From assembly GCA_947447265.1 (NCBI GenBank), contig CANFKC010000007.1, positions 1-64,000 on the forward strand: a stretch of 64,000 nt of DNA, read 5' to 3'. The notes under the pieces are model-generated. The model saw only the letters and a list, made by a program, of their open reading frames with translations, ran no database searches and had not been told where the DNA came from. Positions 1-7,482 of this stretch are shown in pieces. The stretch comes from Chitinophagaceae bacterium. GTDB taxonomy: Bacteria > Bacteroidota > Bacteroidia > Chitinophagales > Chitinophagaceae. A program made the position numbers and the translations under genes. Position 1 is the stretch's first letter. Each line of letters begins with the position of its first letter.

Positions 1-14
1 AAGAAAGTAACAAA

Positions 15-34
15 CCTGCCTGCCGGCAGGCAGG
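15..34. repeat. 20-bp perfect palindrome
   Basis: The sequence CCTGCCTGCCGGCAGGCAGG is its own reverse complement. It lies in the non-coding stretch ahead of the HigA-like gene, 12 bp before a second perfect palindrome. Palindromes of this kind are commonly dispersed between genes in Bacteroidota. No function is shown. Confidence 0.8.
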
Positions 35-46
35 GAAAAACGCCAT

Positions 47-62
47 CCCGATAGCTATCGGG
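47..62. repeat. 16-bp perfect palindrome
   Basis: CCCGATAGCTATCGGG is a perfect palindrome next to the palindrome at 15-34. Together they look like a dispersed intergenic repeat rather than an operator, because they sit about 185 bp before the next start codon. Confidence 0.8.
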
Positions 63-246
63 ACTATCGCTCCGCGGCTAAAAGAAGCCCTGCGGCGTGT
101 TTTGTTGAAGCTTGTTACTCTAATGTCCGCTATCGCGGCGAATTTCATTAACACTTTAAACGCGTGAACACGAACCCTTGACTCCTTTTGTCGGACAATA
201 GTGATAAATATTTTGAAATTAGTGCCGCATGTTTAAAAAGTGAGTT

Positions 247-606
247 ATGCTAAAACCAATAAAAAATGACAGCCAATATGAAGATGCACTTGCCCGTGTA
301 TATTCACTAATGCAAAAAAATATCAAGGCTGATTCCAAAGAGTCGGATGAGTTGGAGGTGCTATCTATTCTTGTAAAAGAGTATGAAAATGAACATTACC
401 TGGTGCCTAAGCCGAATCCCCTCGATGCAATTAAATTTCGCTTGGAACAAATGAACATGTCGGAGGCAGAATTATCAGAGATATTGGGTTACCGTTCCCG
501 GAAATCCGAGATATTATCTGGCAAAAGGAAGCTTAACCTTGCCATGGTTCGCAAGCTGGTAGAACAGCTACACATACCAGCTGAAGTGCTGATACAAGCT
601 TACTAA
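247..606 (+). CDS. HigA-like antitoxin / HTH regulator (orphan)
   Basis: The 119-aa product resembles the HigA branch of Xre-type antitoxins: an acidic N-terminal half (about residues 1-60) followed by a helix-turn-helix near residues 60-100 with the family's typical EILGYRSRKSEILSGKRKL segment. HigA proteins bind the promoter of a higBA operon and neutralise the RelE-fold RNase HigB. HigB is normally encoded just upstream. The 246 bases before this start hold no such reading frame, only palindromes and AT-rich sequence, and no toxin follows either. It is therefore an orphan antitoxin or stand-alone regulator. The family call is firm; the DNA target is unknown. Confidence 0.8.
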   Translation: MLKPIKNDSQYEDALARVYSLMQKNIKADSKESDELEVLSILVKEYENEHYLVPKPNPLDAIKFRLEQMNMSEAELSEILGYRSRKSEILSGKRKLNLAMVRKLVEQLHIPAEVLIQAY

Positions 607-922
607 GGTGTGCCCGTATCCGCTCGCGATAGCCTTGCACCGCCCTTCGGGCAATTTCATTGACCGAAGGTTTTTCCTATTTCCCCCAATGTAATATTTC
701 AACATCTTCGGCGTTGGTAGTTTTTGTTTTCGATACCGTCGGTTTTACCGGCGGCTATTCCTAGTGAAGCACTCCAGGCTTCTATAGGCCAAGTATGGCT
801 GCACCTCATAGCCCTCAAAAAAATCACGCTAAAATCATAGTTCAGACTAGTATAAGCGATAGCACGCAAAAAAGGGCCAACCGTTTCCGGTTAGCCCCTG
901 GTAGTGGTTTGATTGTGTAGTG
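607..922. other. Intergenic region, no gene seen
   Basis: This 316-bp stretch between the HigA-like gene and the convergent secreted-protein gene has no convincing reading frame. Its only recognised element is the hairpin terminator at 874-897. Confidence 0.6.
874..897 (-). terminator. Rho-independent terminator of the Cys-rich T9SS gene
   Basis: Read on the minus strand, GGGCTAACC and GGTTGGCCC form a 9-bp stem with one G-T pair, followed by a run of six T. It lies about 25 bp after the stop of the gene at 923-1759. Confidence 0.8.
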
Positions 923-1759
923 CTATTTTGTAACAACTACTTTTTTGGTAGTCACTTTTCCATCGGCAGTAACAACAACATTGTAGGTGCCTGGTGCAAC
1001 ATTGTTCATGTCGTAGTTAGTGATGCTGCCTGCAAGTATGGTCCTGCTAATGGTTTTGCCACCCATATCAACCAAAGTGATGACTTTAGAATCGGTGGTT
1101 TTATCCATGCTTACCGTAAATTTATTGCCGGCAGGGTTAGGATAGATCTGGATCGTACCGGTGTTTGGAGCAGCTTTAATGCCTGTTCCCTGGCCTGCAT
1201 CTTTGCTGTGTGTTTCTGCGCAGCTGCAGGTAACCCGGTCGTAGCTGTAGCAGAAAGTACATTCGCAGCTGGTGCAGTCATCATAACGTACCAATACCTT
1301 GATGCAATAATCGTAATTCATCCTGCAATCGGTGCGTGGAGTAGAGATCACATATTTGATAGATTCGTCGATAGTTTGAGGGCTCGTTATGTTCCAGTCA
1401 ACTTCTCTTGCATAACGACGGCCGAAACAACCAGCCAAAGTACCAGGATAGCCGGCAAGGTAGTCGTACTTAACGAAGTTGCCCATTGGGTAACCCGTAG
1501 AAAGCTGGCCGCAATCGAATTCGCAATGTGATTCTTCAAAACTCCAGTCAAAGAAAGGAATTGACATTTCAACAGCTACTACTCTTTTTGAGCCTGCATT
1601 GAGGTGGAAACTACCTTCAATAAAGCCGCCTGAATTGTTGGTGCTTGAACTGTACTCATCTATGCGCATTTCGCACCTGCAATAGTCTTGTGCAAATGCC
1701 TGGCTTGAAGCTAAGATCATTATAATAGCAGCCTGAAATAAAAAAAACACTTTTTTCAT
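923..1759 (-). CDS. Cysteine-rich secreted protein with T9SS sorting domain
   Basis: The 278-aa product begins with a signal peptide (about residues 1-23, ending AFAQ). The mature part is unusually rich in cysteine, with clusters such as CRCEMR, HCEFDC and DDCTSCECTFC that suggest several disulphides. The last 75 or so residues form a type IX secretion sorting domain: IQIYPNPAGNKF followed by short beta strands and a final KKVVVTK. Such proteins cross the inner membrane by Sec and the outer membrane by the Por machinery. The middle part matches no domain I recognise, so the function is unknown. It is a single-gene unit with a terminator just downstream. Confidence 0.75.
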   Translation of the reverse strand: MKKVFFLFQAAIIMILASSQAFAQDYCRCEMRIDEYSSSTNNSGGFIEGSFHLNAGSKRVVAVEMSIPFFDWSFEESHCEFDCGQLSTGYPMGNFVKYDYLAGYPGTLAGCFGRRYAREVDWNITSPQTIDESIKYVISTPRTDCRMNYDYCIKVLVRYDDCTSCECTFCYSYDRVTCSCAETHSKDAGQGTGIKAAPNTGTIQIYPNPAGNKFTVSMDKTTDSKVITLVDMGGKTISRTILAGSITNYDMNNVAPGTYNVVVTADGKVTTKKVVVTK

Positions 1760-2032
1760 AATTTTTGCTTTTAAAATGTTAGATGATAAAAATTAGTTTT
1801 CATTAACTGATGTGCTACGTCGGGTGATCATTGAGGCAGTACATCGTAACATTGTTTGTATTCATAAAAGCGCTTTTAGAATACAATAAAGGTAAATAAC
1901 AATTTCAATTTTAAGTTGTTTTTAAAATAAATATTTAATTTTATTAAAGTATTATATTGTATTATGTTTTGTGTTTCGTTGAACGATAATTTGTTAGCGA
2001 AGGAATCAATCAGGTATATTTTTTACTCGTAT

Positions 2033-2069
2033 AAATAGAAACGCCGGCAAAATGCCGGCATTTCTATTT
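2033..2069. other. Strong isolated hairpin
   Basis: AAATAGAAA-C-GCCGGC and GCCGGC-A-TTTCTATTT form a near-perfect 16-bp stem (one C/A mismatch) around the loop AAAAT. The GC core followed by T-rich flanks on both strands could act as a bidirectional terminator. It is about 265 bp from the nearest upstream gene on either strand, so what it would terminate is unclear. Confidence 0.6.
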
Positions 2070-2200
2070 AATAACTGAAAATTATTAAAATTGGAATAAG
2101 GTTTTATCGGGTGTTAATAGAATGAATTGTACAGTTGGTGCGAAAAAGATAGTTTTTAGGGTTGCTTAAACCAATTCAAAAGTGAAATACGGCAACAAAA

Positions 2201-2290
2201 TAGGGTTCAACCCCTTCAGGGTTAGTGCTGTAACATGTTATACGGCGGGTTTCACCCACGGTTATTCAGCGTTAAGTCCTTCGGACTATG
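2201..2290. repeat. REP-like palindromic repeat cluster
   Basis: Two short stem-loops, AACCCCTTCAGGGTT and AAGTCCTTCGGACT, flank a CGGCGGGTTTCACCCACGG segment. This arrangement is typical of dispersed extragenic palindromes in Bacteroidota. Nothing in it looks coding. Confidence 0.6.
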
Positions 2291-2333
2291 ACCATTTTAA
2301 ATGGCAGATGATATTAATTGTTCGAAGCTAGGT

Positions 2334-2939
2334 TTAGCAACGGGTTAGGGACCAATAGGCCATCTCGCTATCTCTGCTTGTTTCGTTGAAATTTAGTTTT
2401 TTTAAGAGGTTTATGGAACCCGAATTGTCAATAGCGCACCGGGCTGTAATTTGGTTGACTATTGTTTGCGAGAAAGCCCAATCCACCAGCGCTGCGACAG
2501 CTTCTGCGGCGTAGCCTTTTCTCCTTTCTTCTTTAATAATGCCATATCCAATATCAATAGTGCCGTCATCATGCTTAATTCCTTTAAAGCCCAGGTCGCC
2601 TATAATTTCAAGGGTGTCGTTTTTAACTATCATCCACGACTCAAAACCGGTTGGGCCCTTTACTAACAACAGGTTATTAATGATACGGGGCAAGGTATCC
2701 ATAACATCATCATCGGGCCAACTTATTCCCTTCTTTAGGCCCATTGCATGTACCGCATTAAAATCACCGTCAAGAATGTTCTGGCAAATTTGTAATGTAA
2801 AGGGAATGAGGATCAGGCGTTCCGTGAGGAGTTTGTCGATGTTTAATGGTGCGGGTTTCAATTTGAATAGTTTTCCGGCAAGGTGGTTAAGCCGATTGCC
2901 GGTATCTGCCACGCTGCATGTGGTAAATATAAGGAGCAA
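2334..2939 (-). CDS. GNAT family N-acetyltransferase
   Basis: The product resembles RimJ/RimL-type GNAT acetyltransferases, which move an acetyl group from acetyl-CoA to an amine. It opens with TERLILIPFT (strand 1), has GDLGFKG in the middle, and carries the acetyl-CoA binding loop around EERRKGYAAEAV, followed by the Asn-Ser-Gly-Ser-Ile-Asn-Leu-Leu-Lys-Lys-Leu helix common in this branch. No ATG fits the N-terminus: the frame opens with a TTG at 2937-2939 and is closed upstream by a stop, so the first 30 or so residues are uncertain. The substrate cannot be read from the sequence. Confidence 0.8.
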   Translation of the reverse strand: MLLIFTTCSVADTGNRLNHLAGKLFKLKPAPLNIDKLLTERLILIPFTLQICQNILDGDFNAVHAMGLKKGISWPDDDVMDTLPRIINNLLLVKGPTGFESWMIVKNDTLEIIGDLGFKGIKHDDGTIDIGYGIIKEERRKGYAAEAVAALVDWAFSQTIVNQITARCAIDNSGSINLLKKLNFNETSRDSEMAYWSLTRC

Positions 2940-2983
2940 AGTACTAGTGTCAAGTCAAAACCTAAAAGTGCCAAACGGCAGGC

Positions 2984-3865
2984 TTATTGCTTAATGAATT
3001 TCCTGATCTCGGAGCCATTCAATTTTACGAAATAGATGCCCCGGGATAATTTAGAAATATCCAATGTTATGGTATTGGCATTTGCGGAATGATTCAGCAG
3101 GGACTGGCCAACCAAGTTCAGTATAGTTACCTGGTCTATATTTATGGGTGATGTAATTGTAATTTCATCTGCAGCCGGATTGGGATATATGCAGATAGCT
3201 TTGCTATTTGCAGCCGGAGAAGTGACGCCCAACCATGGGTAGTAGGCGCAGCTGGTAGTATTGTTCAGATTGCCAACGTGAGGTATCAGCGCCGGGTGCG
3301 TGCCCCTGTTGGAAAAACAATAAACCATATCAGTATACTGTCCGTAAGTTGGGGGCTTTACCATGTAGGTAGGGTAGTCAAGGCAACCTATTCCCTCTAC
3401 CACACTGCACTCGCGTGGGTAAGTTGTACTACCGGTAAATAAAGAAAACGACCACGCTTTATGCGGCACTCCGTTTATCATAGTTGTCATGGTATCATCA
3501 ACAAAATAATTGCGGGCGGTTATAAACGTATCGCCGAGGTGCAGGTTATAGTCAAATAACACAATTTCAGTATCGCCCGGTTCGTACCTCAGGTAAACCT
3601 TCTTCAGCACAGTATCTTCCCGCACCAGGCTGCCCCCGCCAACACCATCTGTGCCATCAAAATCGTACCATTTGTAAGTTATGGCATGCGAAACGGAATC
3701 TTTGATATAATGGTAGTCGTGGTAGTGATGAACCAATACGCCGCCAGATAAGGAATCATGAATGATACTCCACGTATTAGAGGTATCGGTAAAATAGATT
3801 TTCTGAGCCAGTGCCAGCGGGGAACAAAAAATGGAGACGAGGATGGCAAAAAGAAGCTTTTTCAT
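2984..3865 (-). CDS. Secreted protein with T9SS C-terminal sorting domain
   Basis: The 293-aa product has a signal peptide (residues 1-20, ending ALAQ), a roughly 190-aa central part rich in aromatic and Asp/Thr residues with no domain I recognise, and a sorting domain from about residue 225 (ICIYPNPAADEITIT, then ILNLVGQ, then GIYFVKLNGSEIRKFIKQ). It is expected to be exported by Sec and type IX secretion and then released or anchored on the cell surface. It lies 44 bp before the GNAT gene on the same strand, so the two could be co-transcribed, but their functions look unrelated. Confidence 0.75.
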   Translation of the reverse strand: MKKLLFAILVSIFCSPLALAQKIYFTDTSNTWSIIHDSLSGGVLVHHYHDYHYIKDSVSHAITYKWYDFDGTDGVGGGSLVREDTVLKKVYLRYEPGDTEIVLFDYNLHLGDTFITARNYFVDDTMTTMINGVPHKAWSFSLFTGSTTYPRECSVVEGIGCLDYPTYMVKPPTYGQYTDMVYCFSNRGTHPALIPHVGNLNNTTSCAYYPWLGVTSPAANSKAICIYPNPAADEITITSPINIDQVTILNLVGQSLLNHSANANTITLDISKLSRGIYFVKLNGSEIRKFIKQ

Positions 3866-4218
3866 GGTGCTGATTTTAGTGTGTGGTGAAATTATTGGCT
3901 GATTTACTTGAGCCGTGCAGTAATATAGACGTATAACTACGCTCGCTGCTTAGTGCTGAGCGACGGTTGTTTAATATATTTTTCCGAAGATGTGCAACTG
4001 GCTATCTGATAGTGTAATAAATCAGCCATTTAAATTGCAGCAATAATAATTGCACTATAATTGGCACGGTATTTGTTAAAGTTTTCTAAACAAAAACCCA
4101 CCCTTATGAATGTTAGTAGTGTTTTCTGCACATCGTTTTCTTTCCACGTGCGCCTGCCACCCCTTCTTTAGTCATTGCGCATTTATAAAATTTCTAAAAC
4201 CCTAAAAACCCTACACTG
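3866..4218. other. Divergent intergenic region
   Basis: This 353-bp AT-rich stretch separates divergent genes and should contain promoters in both directions. I found no clear TAnnTTTG element, repeat or RNA gene. Confidence 0.5.
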
Positions 4219-4779
4219 ATGGAAAATAGAAAATGGCTGGGTCCTATCCGCTGGATACGATTCAAATGCTGGTTTATTTTTGACCTGCCTTACTTTATTA
4301 AACAACACCAACTGGAGACCGGACTGGAACTTGGAGCCAAAGCCGGCAGAAGCATGTTCCATACTTTGCGAGTTAACCCTAGTCTCCAACTAACCGGAAT
4401 TGATCTTTGGGAAGTGATAGAAGGTGGTGCCTATAAGAATAATGACGCCAACGAAAATAAATGCAGGGAGCGGCTAAAGCGCTTTACAGGCAGGGTAAAC
4501 CTGCTTAGGGGAGATGCGGTGTTACTAGCCGATAATTTAGAGAATGAGAGCCTCGATTTCATTTTTTATGACCTCGCCTGTAAGCATATGGAAGAGCGGC
4601 ATCCCGAACTGTTAGCAAAGTGTCTTGCAAAACTAAGAAGGGGTGGGCTTTTGATAGGGCGAGATTTCCGGAATTTCAGGGGCAGTTTTTATGAACTTGG
4701 ATTCGTGGAAAAAGATATTCAACGCTGCACGATTGGCAGCAGAACATCGGAGCGCCTGGAGTATGTGGTGAAGACTTAA
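4219..4779 (+). CDS. Class I SAM-dependent methyltransferase
   Basis: The 186-aa product has the Rossmann-type methyltransferase core: motif I as LELGAKAGRSM (residues 35-45, with Ala replacing the more usual second Gly), an acidic strand-2 end in TGIDLWEV, and motif IV around LDFIFYDLACKH. It is closest in layout to the Methyltransf_24 group, in which the N-terminal lobe is short. The substrate cannot be told. The acyltransferase gene starts 75 bp downstream in the same direction, which might indicate joint modification of a glycan or lipid, but this is only positional. Confidence 0.7.
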   Translation: MENRKWLGPIRWIRFKCWFIFDLPYFIKQHQLETGLELGAKAGRSMFHTLRVNPSLQLTGIDLWEVIEGGAYKNNDANENKCRERLKRFTGRVNLLRGDAVLLADNLENESLDFIFYDLACKHMEERHPELLAKCLAKLRRGGLLIGRDFRNFRGSFYELGFVEKDIQRCTIGSRTSERLEYVVKT

Positions 4780-4853
4780 GGTGCTGATACCAACCACTTG
4801 CATAAAGCAAACCAACTGCACCCTGCACTAATTGCGGGAGAAGAATTATTTTT

Positions 4854-5834
4854 ATGCAAAAAGGTGCAGTGAAGTATATTAAGGGGCTGGATACGATAAG
4901 GGCTGTTGCCATATTTTTTGTTATACTGGAACATTGGGGCCCTTATTTTGCAAAGGGTACCACGCCCTATTATTTCCTGCACATACCGGTTTCTGGCGGG
5001 CTTTTTGGGGTTAATATGTTTTTTGTGTTGAGTGGCTTTCTTATTACCAGCATTCTGCTGAATGATAAATTGAAGTACGAGGGTGATAACCGCCTGGTAC
5101 TGGTGAAGAACTTTTACATCAGGCGCTCGCTACGGATATTTCCCATTTACTACCTGGTTATATTTTATAGTCTGTTCACAAATTTTGATATTGTTTACCC
5201 CAACCTGGCTTACTTTCTTACCTATACATCTAACGTGCTGCACTACAGGGCTAATGTGCCGACATATTTATCGTACACCTGGTCGCTGGCGGTTGAAGAG
5301 CAGTTCTACCTGATATGGCCATGGGTAATCGTATTTACGAGCCTTAAAAACCTGAAGTATGTTATAGGTGGCTTTATACTAATGGGCTTACTGAGCAAGG
5401 CGTTTGTAATTTTTGTATTGCACCACCAGTATGCAGCTTTGATGATCAACTGCACAGATTTTTTCGGCATTGGCGCTCTGTATGCATTATACAGGCTTAA
5501 TGCGGAAGGGTGTGCCCGGTTCGAGCGTTTTTTTATAACGCTGCTGCCTGTGCTGCTGTTTTTGTCGTGGCGGCTGGCACCGCTTTCTGGTACAGCAGGA
5601 GGAGCGTTGCTGGTATTTGTCACAACCCTATTTATAACATTGGCGCCGATTGTTTTTGTATTAAAGAACAGGTCAGCCTGGGTGCGGACGTATTTGCTTG
5701 AAAACCCGGTAGCAGTTTACGTGGGCAAAATAAGTTACGGACTATACCTGTTTCATATGCCTGTGGGTATTGCGGTAAACAGATTGATCACGGCACATTT
5801 TTCAGGTACCTTGCTGGCGAACTACAATGTGTAA
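4854..5834 (+). CDS. Acyltransferase-3 family membrane protein (C-terminus cut by in-frame TAA)
   Basis: The product is a multi-spanning acyltransferase-3 (OafA/YrhL-like) protein that would transfer acyl groups, often acetyl, to surface glycans. Hallmarks: GLDTIRAVAIFFVILEHW at the N-terminus with the conserved Arg and His, FFVLSGFLIT, RRSLRIFPIYYL and SLAVEEQFYLIWP. It stops at 326 aa at a TAA (5832-5834). The same frame continues for 30 more codons to a TGA at 5925-5927, and these encode the family's normal C-terminal end (ISALSYYLIEQPFLRLKQRF). The gene is therefore interrupted by a nonsense codon just before its last helix. It could be a recent pseudogene, a partly functional protein, or a sequencing error. 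Confidence 0.85.
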   Translation: MQKGAVKYIKGLDTIRAVAIFFVILEHWGPYFAKGTTPYYFLHIPVSGGLFGVNMFFVLSGFLITSILLNDKLKYEGDNRLVLVKNFYIRRSLRIFPIYYLVIFYSLFTNFDIVYPNLAYFLTYTSNVLHYRANVPTYLSYTWSLAVEEQFYLIWPWVIVFTSLKNLKYVIGGFILMGLLSKAFVIFVLHHQYAALMINCTDFFGIGALYALYRLNAEGCARFERFFITLLPVLLFLSWRLAPLSGTAGGALLVFVTTLFITLAPIVFVLKNRSAWVRTYLLENPVAVYVGKISYGLYLFHMPVGIAVNRLITAHFSGTLLANYNV

Positions 5835-5927
5835 TATGTAATAAAATTGCTGGCGCTTATCAGCATCAGTGCCCTTTCTTATTACCTTATAGAGCAACCA
5901 TTTTTGCGGTTGAAACAGCGGTTTTGA
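5835..5927 (+). pseudogene. Stranded C-terminal tail of the acyltransferase-3 gene
   Basis: Thirty codons directly after the TAA, in the same frame, encode a hydrophobic helix and the typical YLIEQPFLRLK ending of acyltransferase-3 proteins. With one base change at the stop, the protein would be 357 aa, close to normal for the family. Confidence 0.8.
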
Positions 5928-6093
5928 AACAAAGTAGGGGAGGGAAGAGGTGGGTGTTTAAACGTTTTCGGTAATCCGGATATTATCTTGCCGACATTGC
6001 AGAAGTAACTGGTTATAGTTGCGCTTCTTTAGTATACAAAAGCATTTTTTTCGTAACTTTATACTGTTTTTTTTATCATTACAATACCTGGCT

Positions 6094-6318
6094 ATGGACT
6101 ACAAAGATCATATTGAATCGAATGCTGACGTTATGTTGGGTAAGCCAGTAATAAAGGGGACCAGGATTACCGTGGCAATTATACTTAAAAAGTTATCGGA
6201 AGGCGCTTCTGCGGCAGATATTGTTGCGGCATACCCCAATCTCACTCCAGACTCTGTTAGTGCGGCATTGGCGTATGCGTCAGATGTGGTGTCAAACGAA
6301 ACATTGATAGCTGCATGA
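6094..6318 (+). CDS. DUF433 family antitoxin-like protein
   Basis: Starting at the ATG at 6094, the product is about 74 aa and fits the DUF433 family throughout: GKPVIKGTRITVAIILKKL, then a winged-helix segment with DIVAAYPNLTPDSV. DUF433 proteins are small DNA-binding proteins, usually encoded just before a DUF5615 PIN-like nuclease and regarded as its antitoxin. The next reading frame begins in the ATGA overlap at 6315-6319 exactly as in such pairs, but only the first dozen codons of a DUF5615 gene remain. An upstream ATG at 6019 is in frame, but the extra residues do not belong to the family. Confidence 0.85.
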   Translation: MDYKDHIESNADVMLGKPVIKGTRITVAIILKKLSEGASAADIVAAYPNLTPDSVSAALAYASDVVSNETLIAA

Positions 6319-6350
6319 TAATAGCTGATGAGAATATTTTGGCTAGCTTA
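6316..6350 (+). pseudogene. 5' remnant of a DUF5615 PIN-like toxin gene
   Basis: The frame starting with the ATG that overlaps the DUF433 stop reads MIIADENILASL, which matches the N-terminus of DUF5615 proteins (the first catalytic Asp lies in ADEN). After about 12 codons the similarity ends where the convergent gene at 6348-6848 begins. The frame itself runs on as unrelated sequence to a stop after about 47 codons. Normal family length is roughly 110-120 aa, so the toxin has been deleted. Confidence 0.7.
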
Positions 6351-6848
6351 AAGTTTTTCCAGGACCTCATTCAGCGTATCAGTATCACTCATCTCCATTA
6401 TTGCTTTTCCCAGTTTTGTATGTCCTTTGCAGGTTGCCAGTGCGGCAATTGCGTACACAAATGAACTAGTATCTAAATCGCGTTTGAGATAGCTTAGAAG
6501 ATAGTGGTAAAGTTCGTCTAAACCTTGCTGATAGTACATTTCAAATTCATTGGGGATGGGTGGATTACTTCCCAAAATTCTTTGCTGTTCAATTACGATA
6601 CATAGGCCTAAAAGGTTTGCATCGAATAAATCCTTTTGTCTTGCAATCCTAATTATTTGAGGTAACGCAATGTACGAGACCAGTCCTACATCGCCCTGAT
6701 GATGCAGTTCATTCCATAGTTCTGAAATGATATCACTAATCTCGATTTTATCTGTAACTAATTCTAATTTTTTTAAAGCAATTGAAGCATCATATTTTTC
6801 TCGGTAACCACCTTCGAGGTTGCTCCATATCGGATCATCTAACGTCAT
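6348..6848 (-). CDS. Hypothetical protein, helical, 166 aa
   Basis: I do not recognise this family. The product has no signal peptide or membrane segment and appears mostly alpha-helical. It starts with DDPIWSNLEGGYREKYDAS, and the middle reads ELWNELHHQGDVGLVSYIA. This composition is in keeping with small helical-repeat or immunity-type proteins, but no function can be assigned. Its 3' end abuts the truncated DUF5615 fragment, so the rearrangement that removed the toxin probably joined this gene to the DUF433 gene. Confidence 0.65.
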   Translation of the reverse strand: MTLDDPIWSNLEGGYREKYDASIALKKLELVTDKIEISDIISELWNELHHQGDVGLVSYIALPQIIRIARQKDLFDANLLGLCIVIEQQRILGSNPPIPNEFEMYYQQGLDELYHYLLSYLKRDLDTSSFVYAIAALATCKGHTKLGKAIMEMSDTDTLNEVLEKL

Positions 6849-7060
6849 AAACTGCCTTTTTTAGAAATTTAGTTTTGCATCTTTCTGCGTCAAATATATG
6901 CGTTTTACTTTTTTCGGAAGCGATGTGCTTCAGCATGTTGGGACGAAGCGGGGTGCTCATAACAGTGATATTTTGTGTAAAGGACAACCTAAAGAAGAAC
7001 TGTTCTAAACCTCCCAAAAAAAGAATCTACTAAAAAATTAGTTTGAAAACTAAATAGTTA

Positions 7061-7090
7061 GTACATTTACTAAGACTTTAGTAGTTGTAC
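7061..7090 (+). promoter_or_regulatory. BlaI-type dyad operator and promoter
   Basis: An interrupted dyad (GTACA, TACTAA, then TTAGTA, TGTAC) is centred 20 bp before the blaI start at 7096. TACA/TGTA half sites are characteristic of BlaI/MecI operators. The overlapping TACATTTA (7062-7069) resembles a Bacteroidota -7 box, with TTTG about 16 bp upstream. A repressor bound here would block the promoter, which fits autoregulation of the following two genes. Confidence 0.7.
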
Positions 7091-7095
7091 TGATT

Positions 7096-7476
7096 ATGAA
7101 GCCACAATTTAAACCACTTACCAAGGCCGAAGAAGAACTGATGCAGATACTGTGGAAGCTGGAGAAAGCATTTGTAAAAGATATTGTTGACGAATTGCCG
7201 GAGCCCAAGCCGCACTACAATACGGTAAGCACTATTATAAAAATACTGGAAGAAAAAGGCTTTGTTGCACATGAGTCGTTCGGGAAAGCGAACCGGTATT
7301 TTGCCAGTGTTGCCAAAGAAGAATACAGCAAGAAGACCATGAAGCAGTATGTGAAAAAATACTTCGAAGGGTCTTACACGAGTATGTTTTCGTTCTTCGC
7401 CAAAGAGAAAGATATCAGCATTGAAGAACTGGAAAGCATACTGAAGGAATTGAAGAAAAGTTCACCCAAAAAATAG
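7096..7476 (+). CDS. BlaI/MecI/CopY family transcriptional repressor
   Basis: The 126-aa product has the BlaI winged helix over residues 7-75 (LTKAEEELMQILWKLEKAFV, then HYNTVSTIIKILEEKGFV as recognition helix and wing) and a helical dimerisation tail. In known systems the repressor is cleaved after the membrane peptidase BlaR1 senses a signal. The next gene, 6 bp downstream, encodes that type of peptidase. A matching operator lies just upstream. In Bacteroidota such pairs are common and usually do not control a beta-lactamase; none is present here. Confidence 0.9.
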   Translation: MKPQFKPLTKAEEELMQILWKLEKAFVKDIVDELPEPKPHYNTVSTIIKILEEKGFVAHESFGKANRYFASVAKEEYSKKTMKQYVKKYFEGSYTSMFSFFAKEKDISIEELESILKELKKSSPKK

Positions 7477-7482
7477 TAGGTT

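Larger units (their letters stand above)
1760..2333. other. Long intergenic region with hairpin and REP-like repeats
   Basis: This 574-bp region should carry the promoter of the gene starting at 1759. It also holds a strong isolated hairpin (2033-2069) and a REP-like repeat cluster (2201-2290). I see no protein-coding gene in it. Confidence 0.6.

Noticed and set aside
1-246. Possible HigB toxin upstream of the HigA-like gene
   Set aside because: No frame of adequate length or with RelE/HigB motifs is present in the available sequence.
920-1531. 203-codon frame on the plus strand
   Set aside because: It lies wholly opposite the T9SS protein gene, which has a signal peptide and sorting domain; the frame has no family resemblance.
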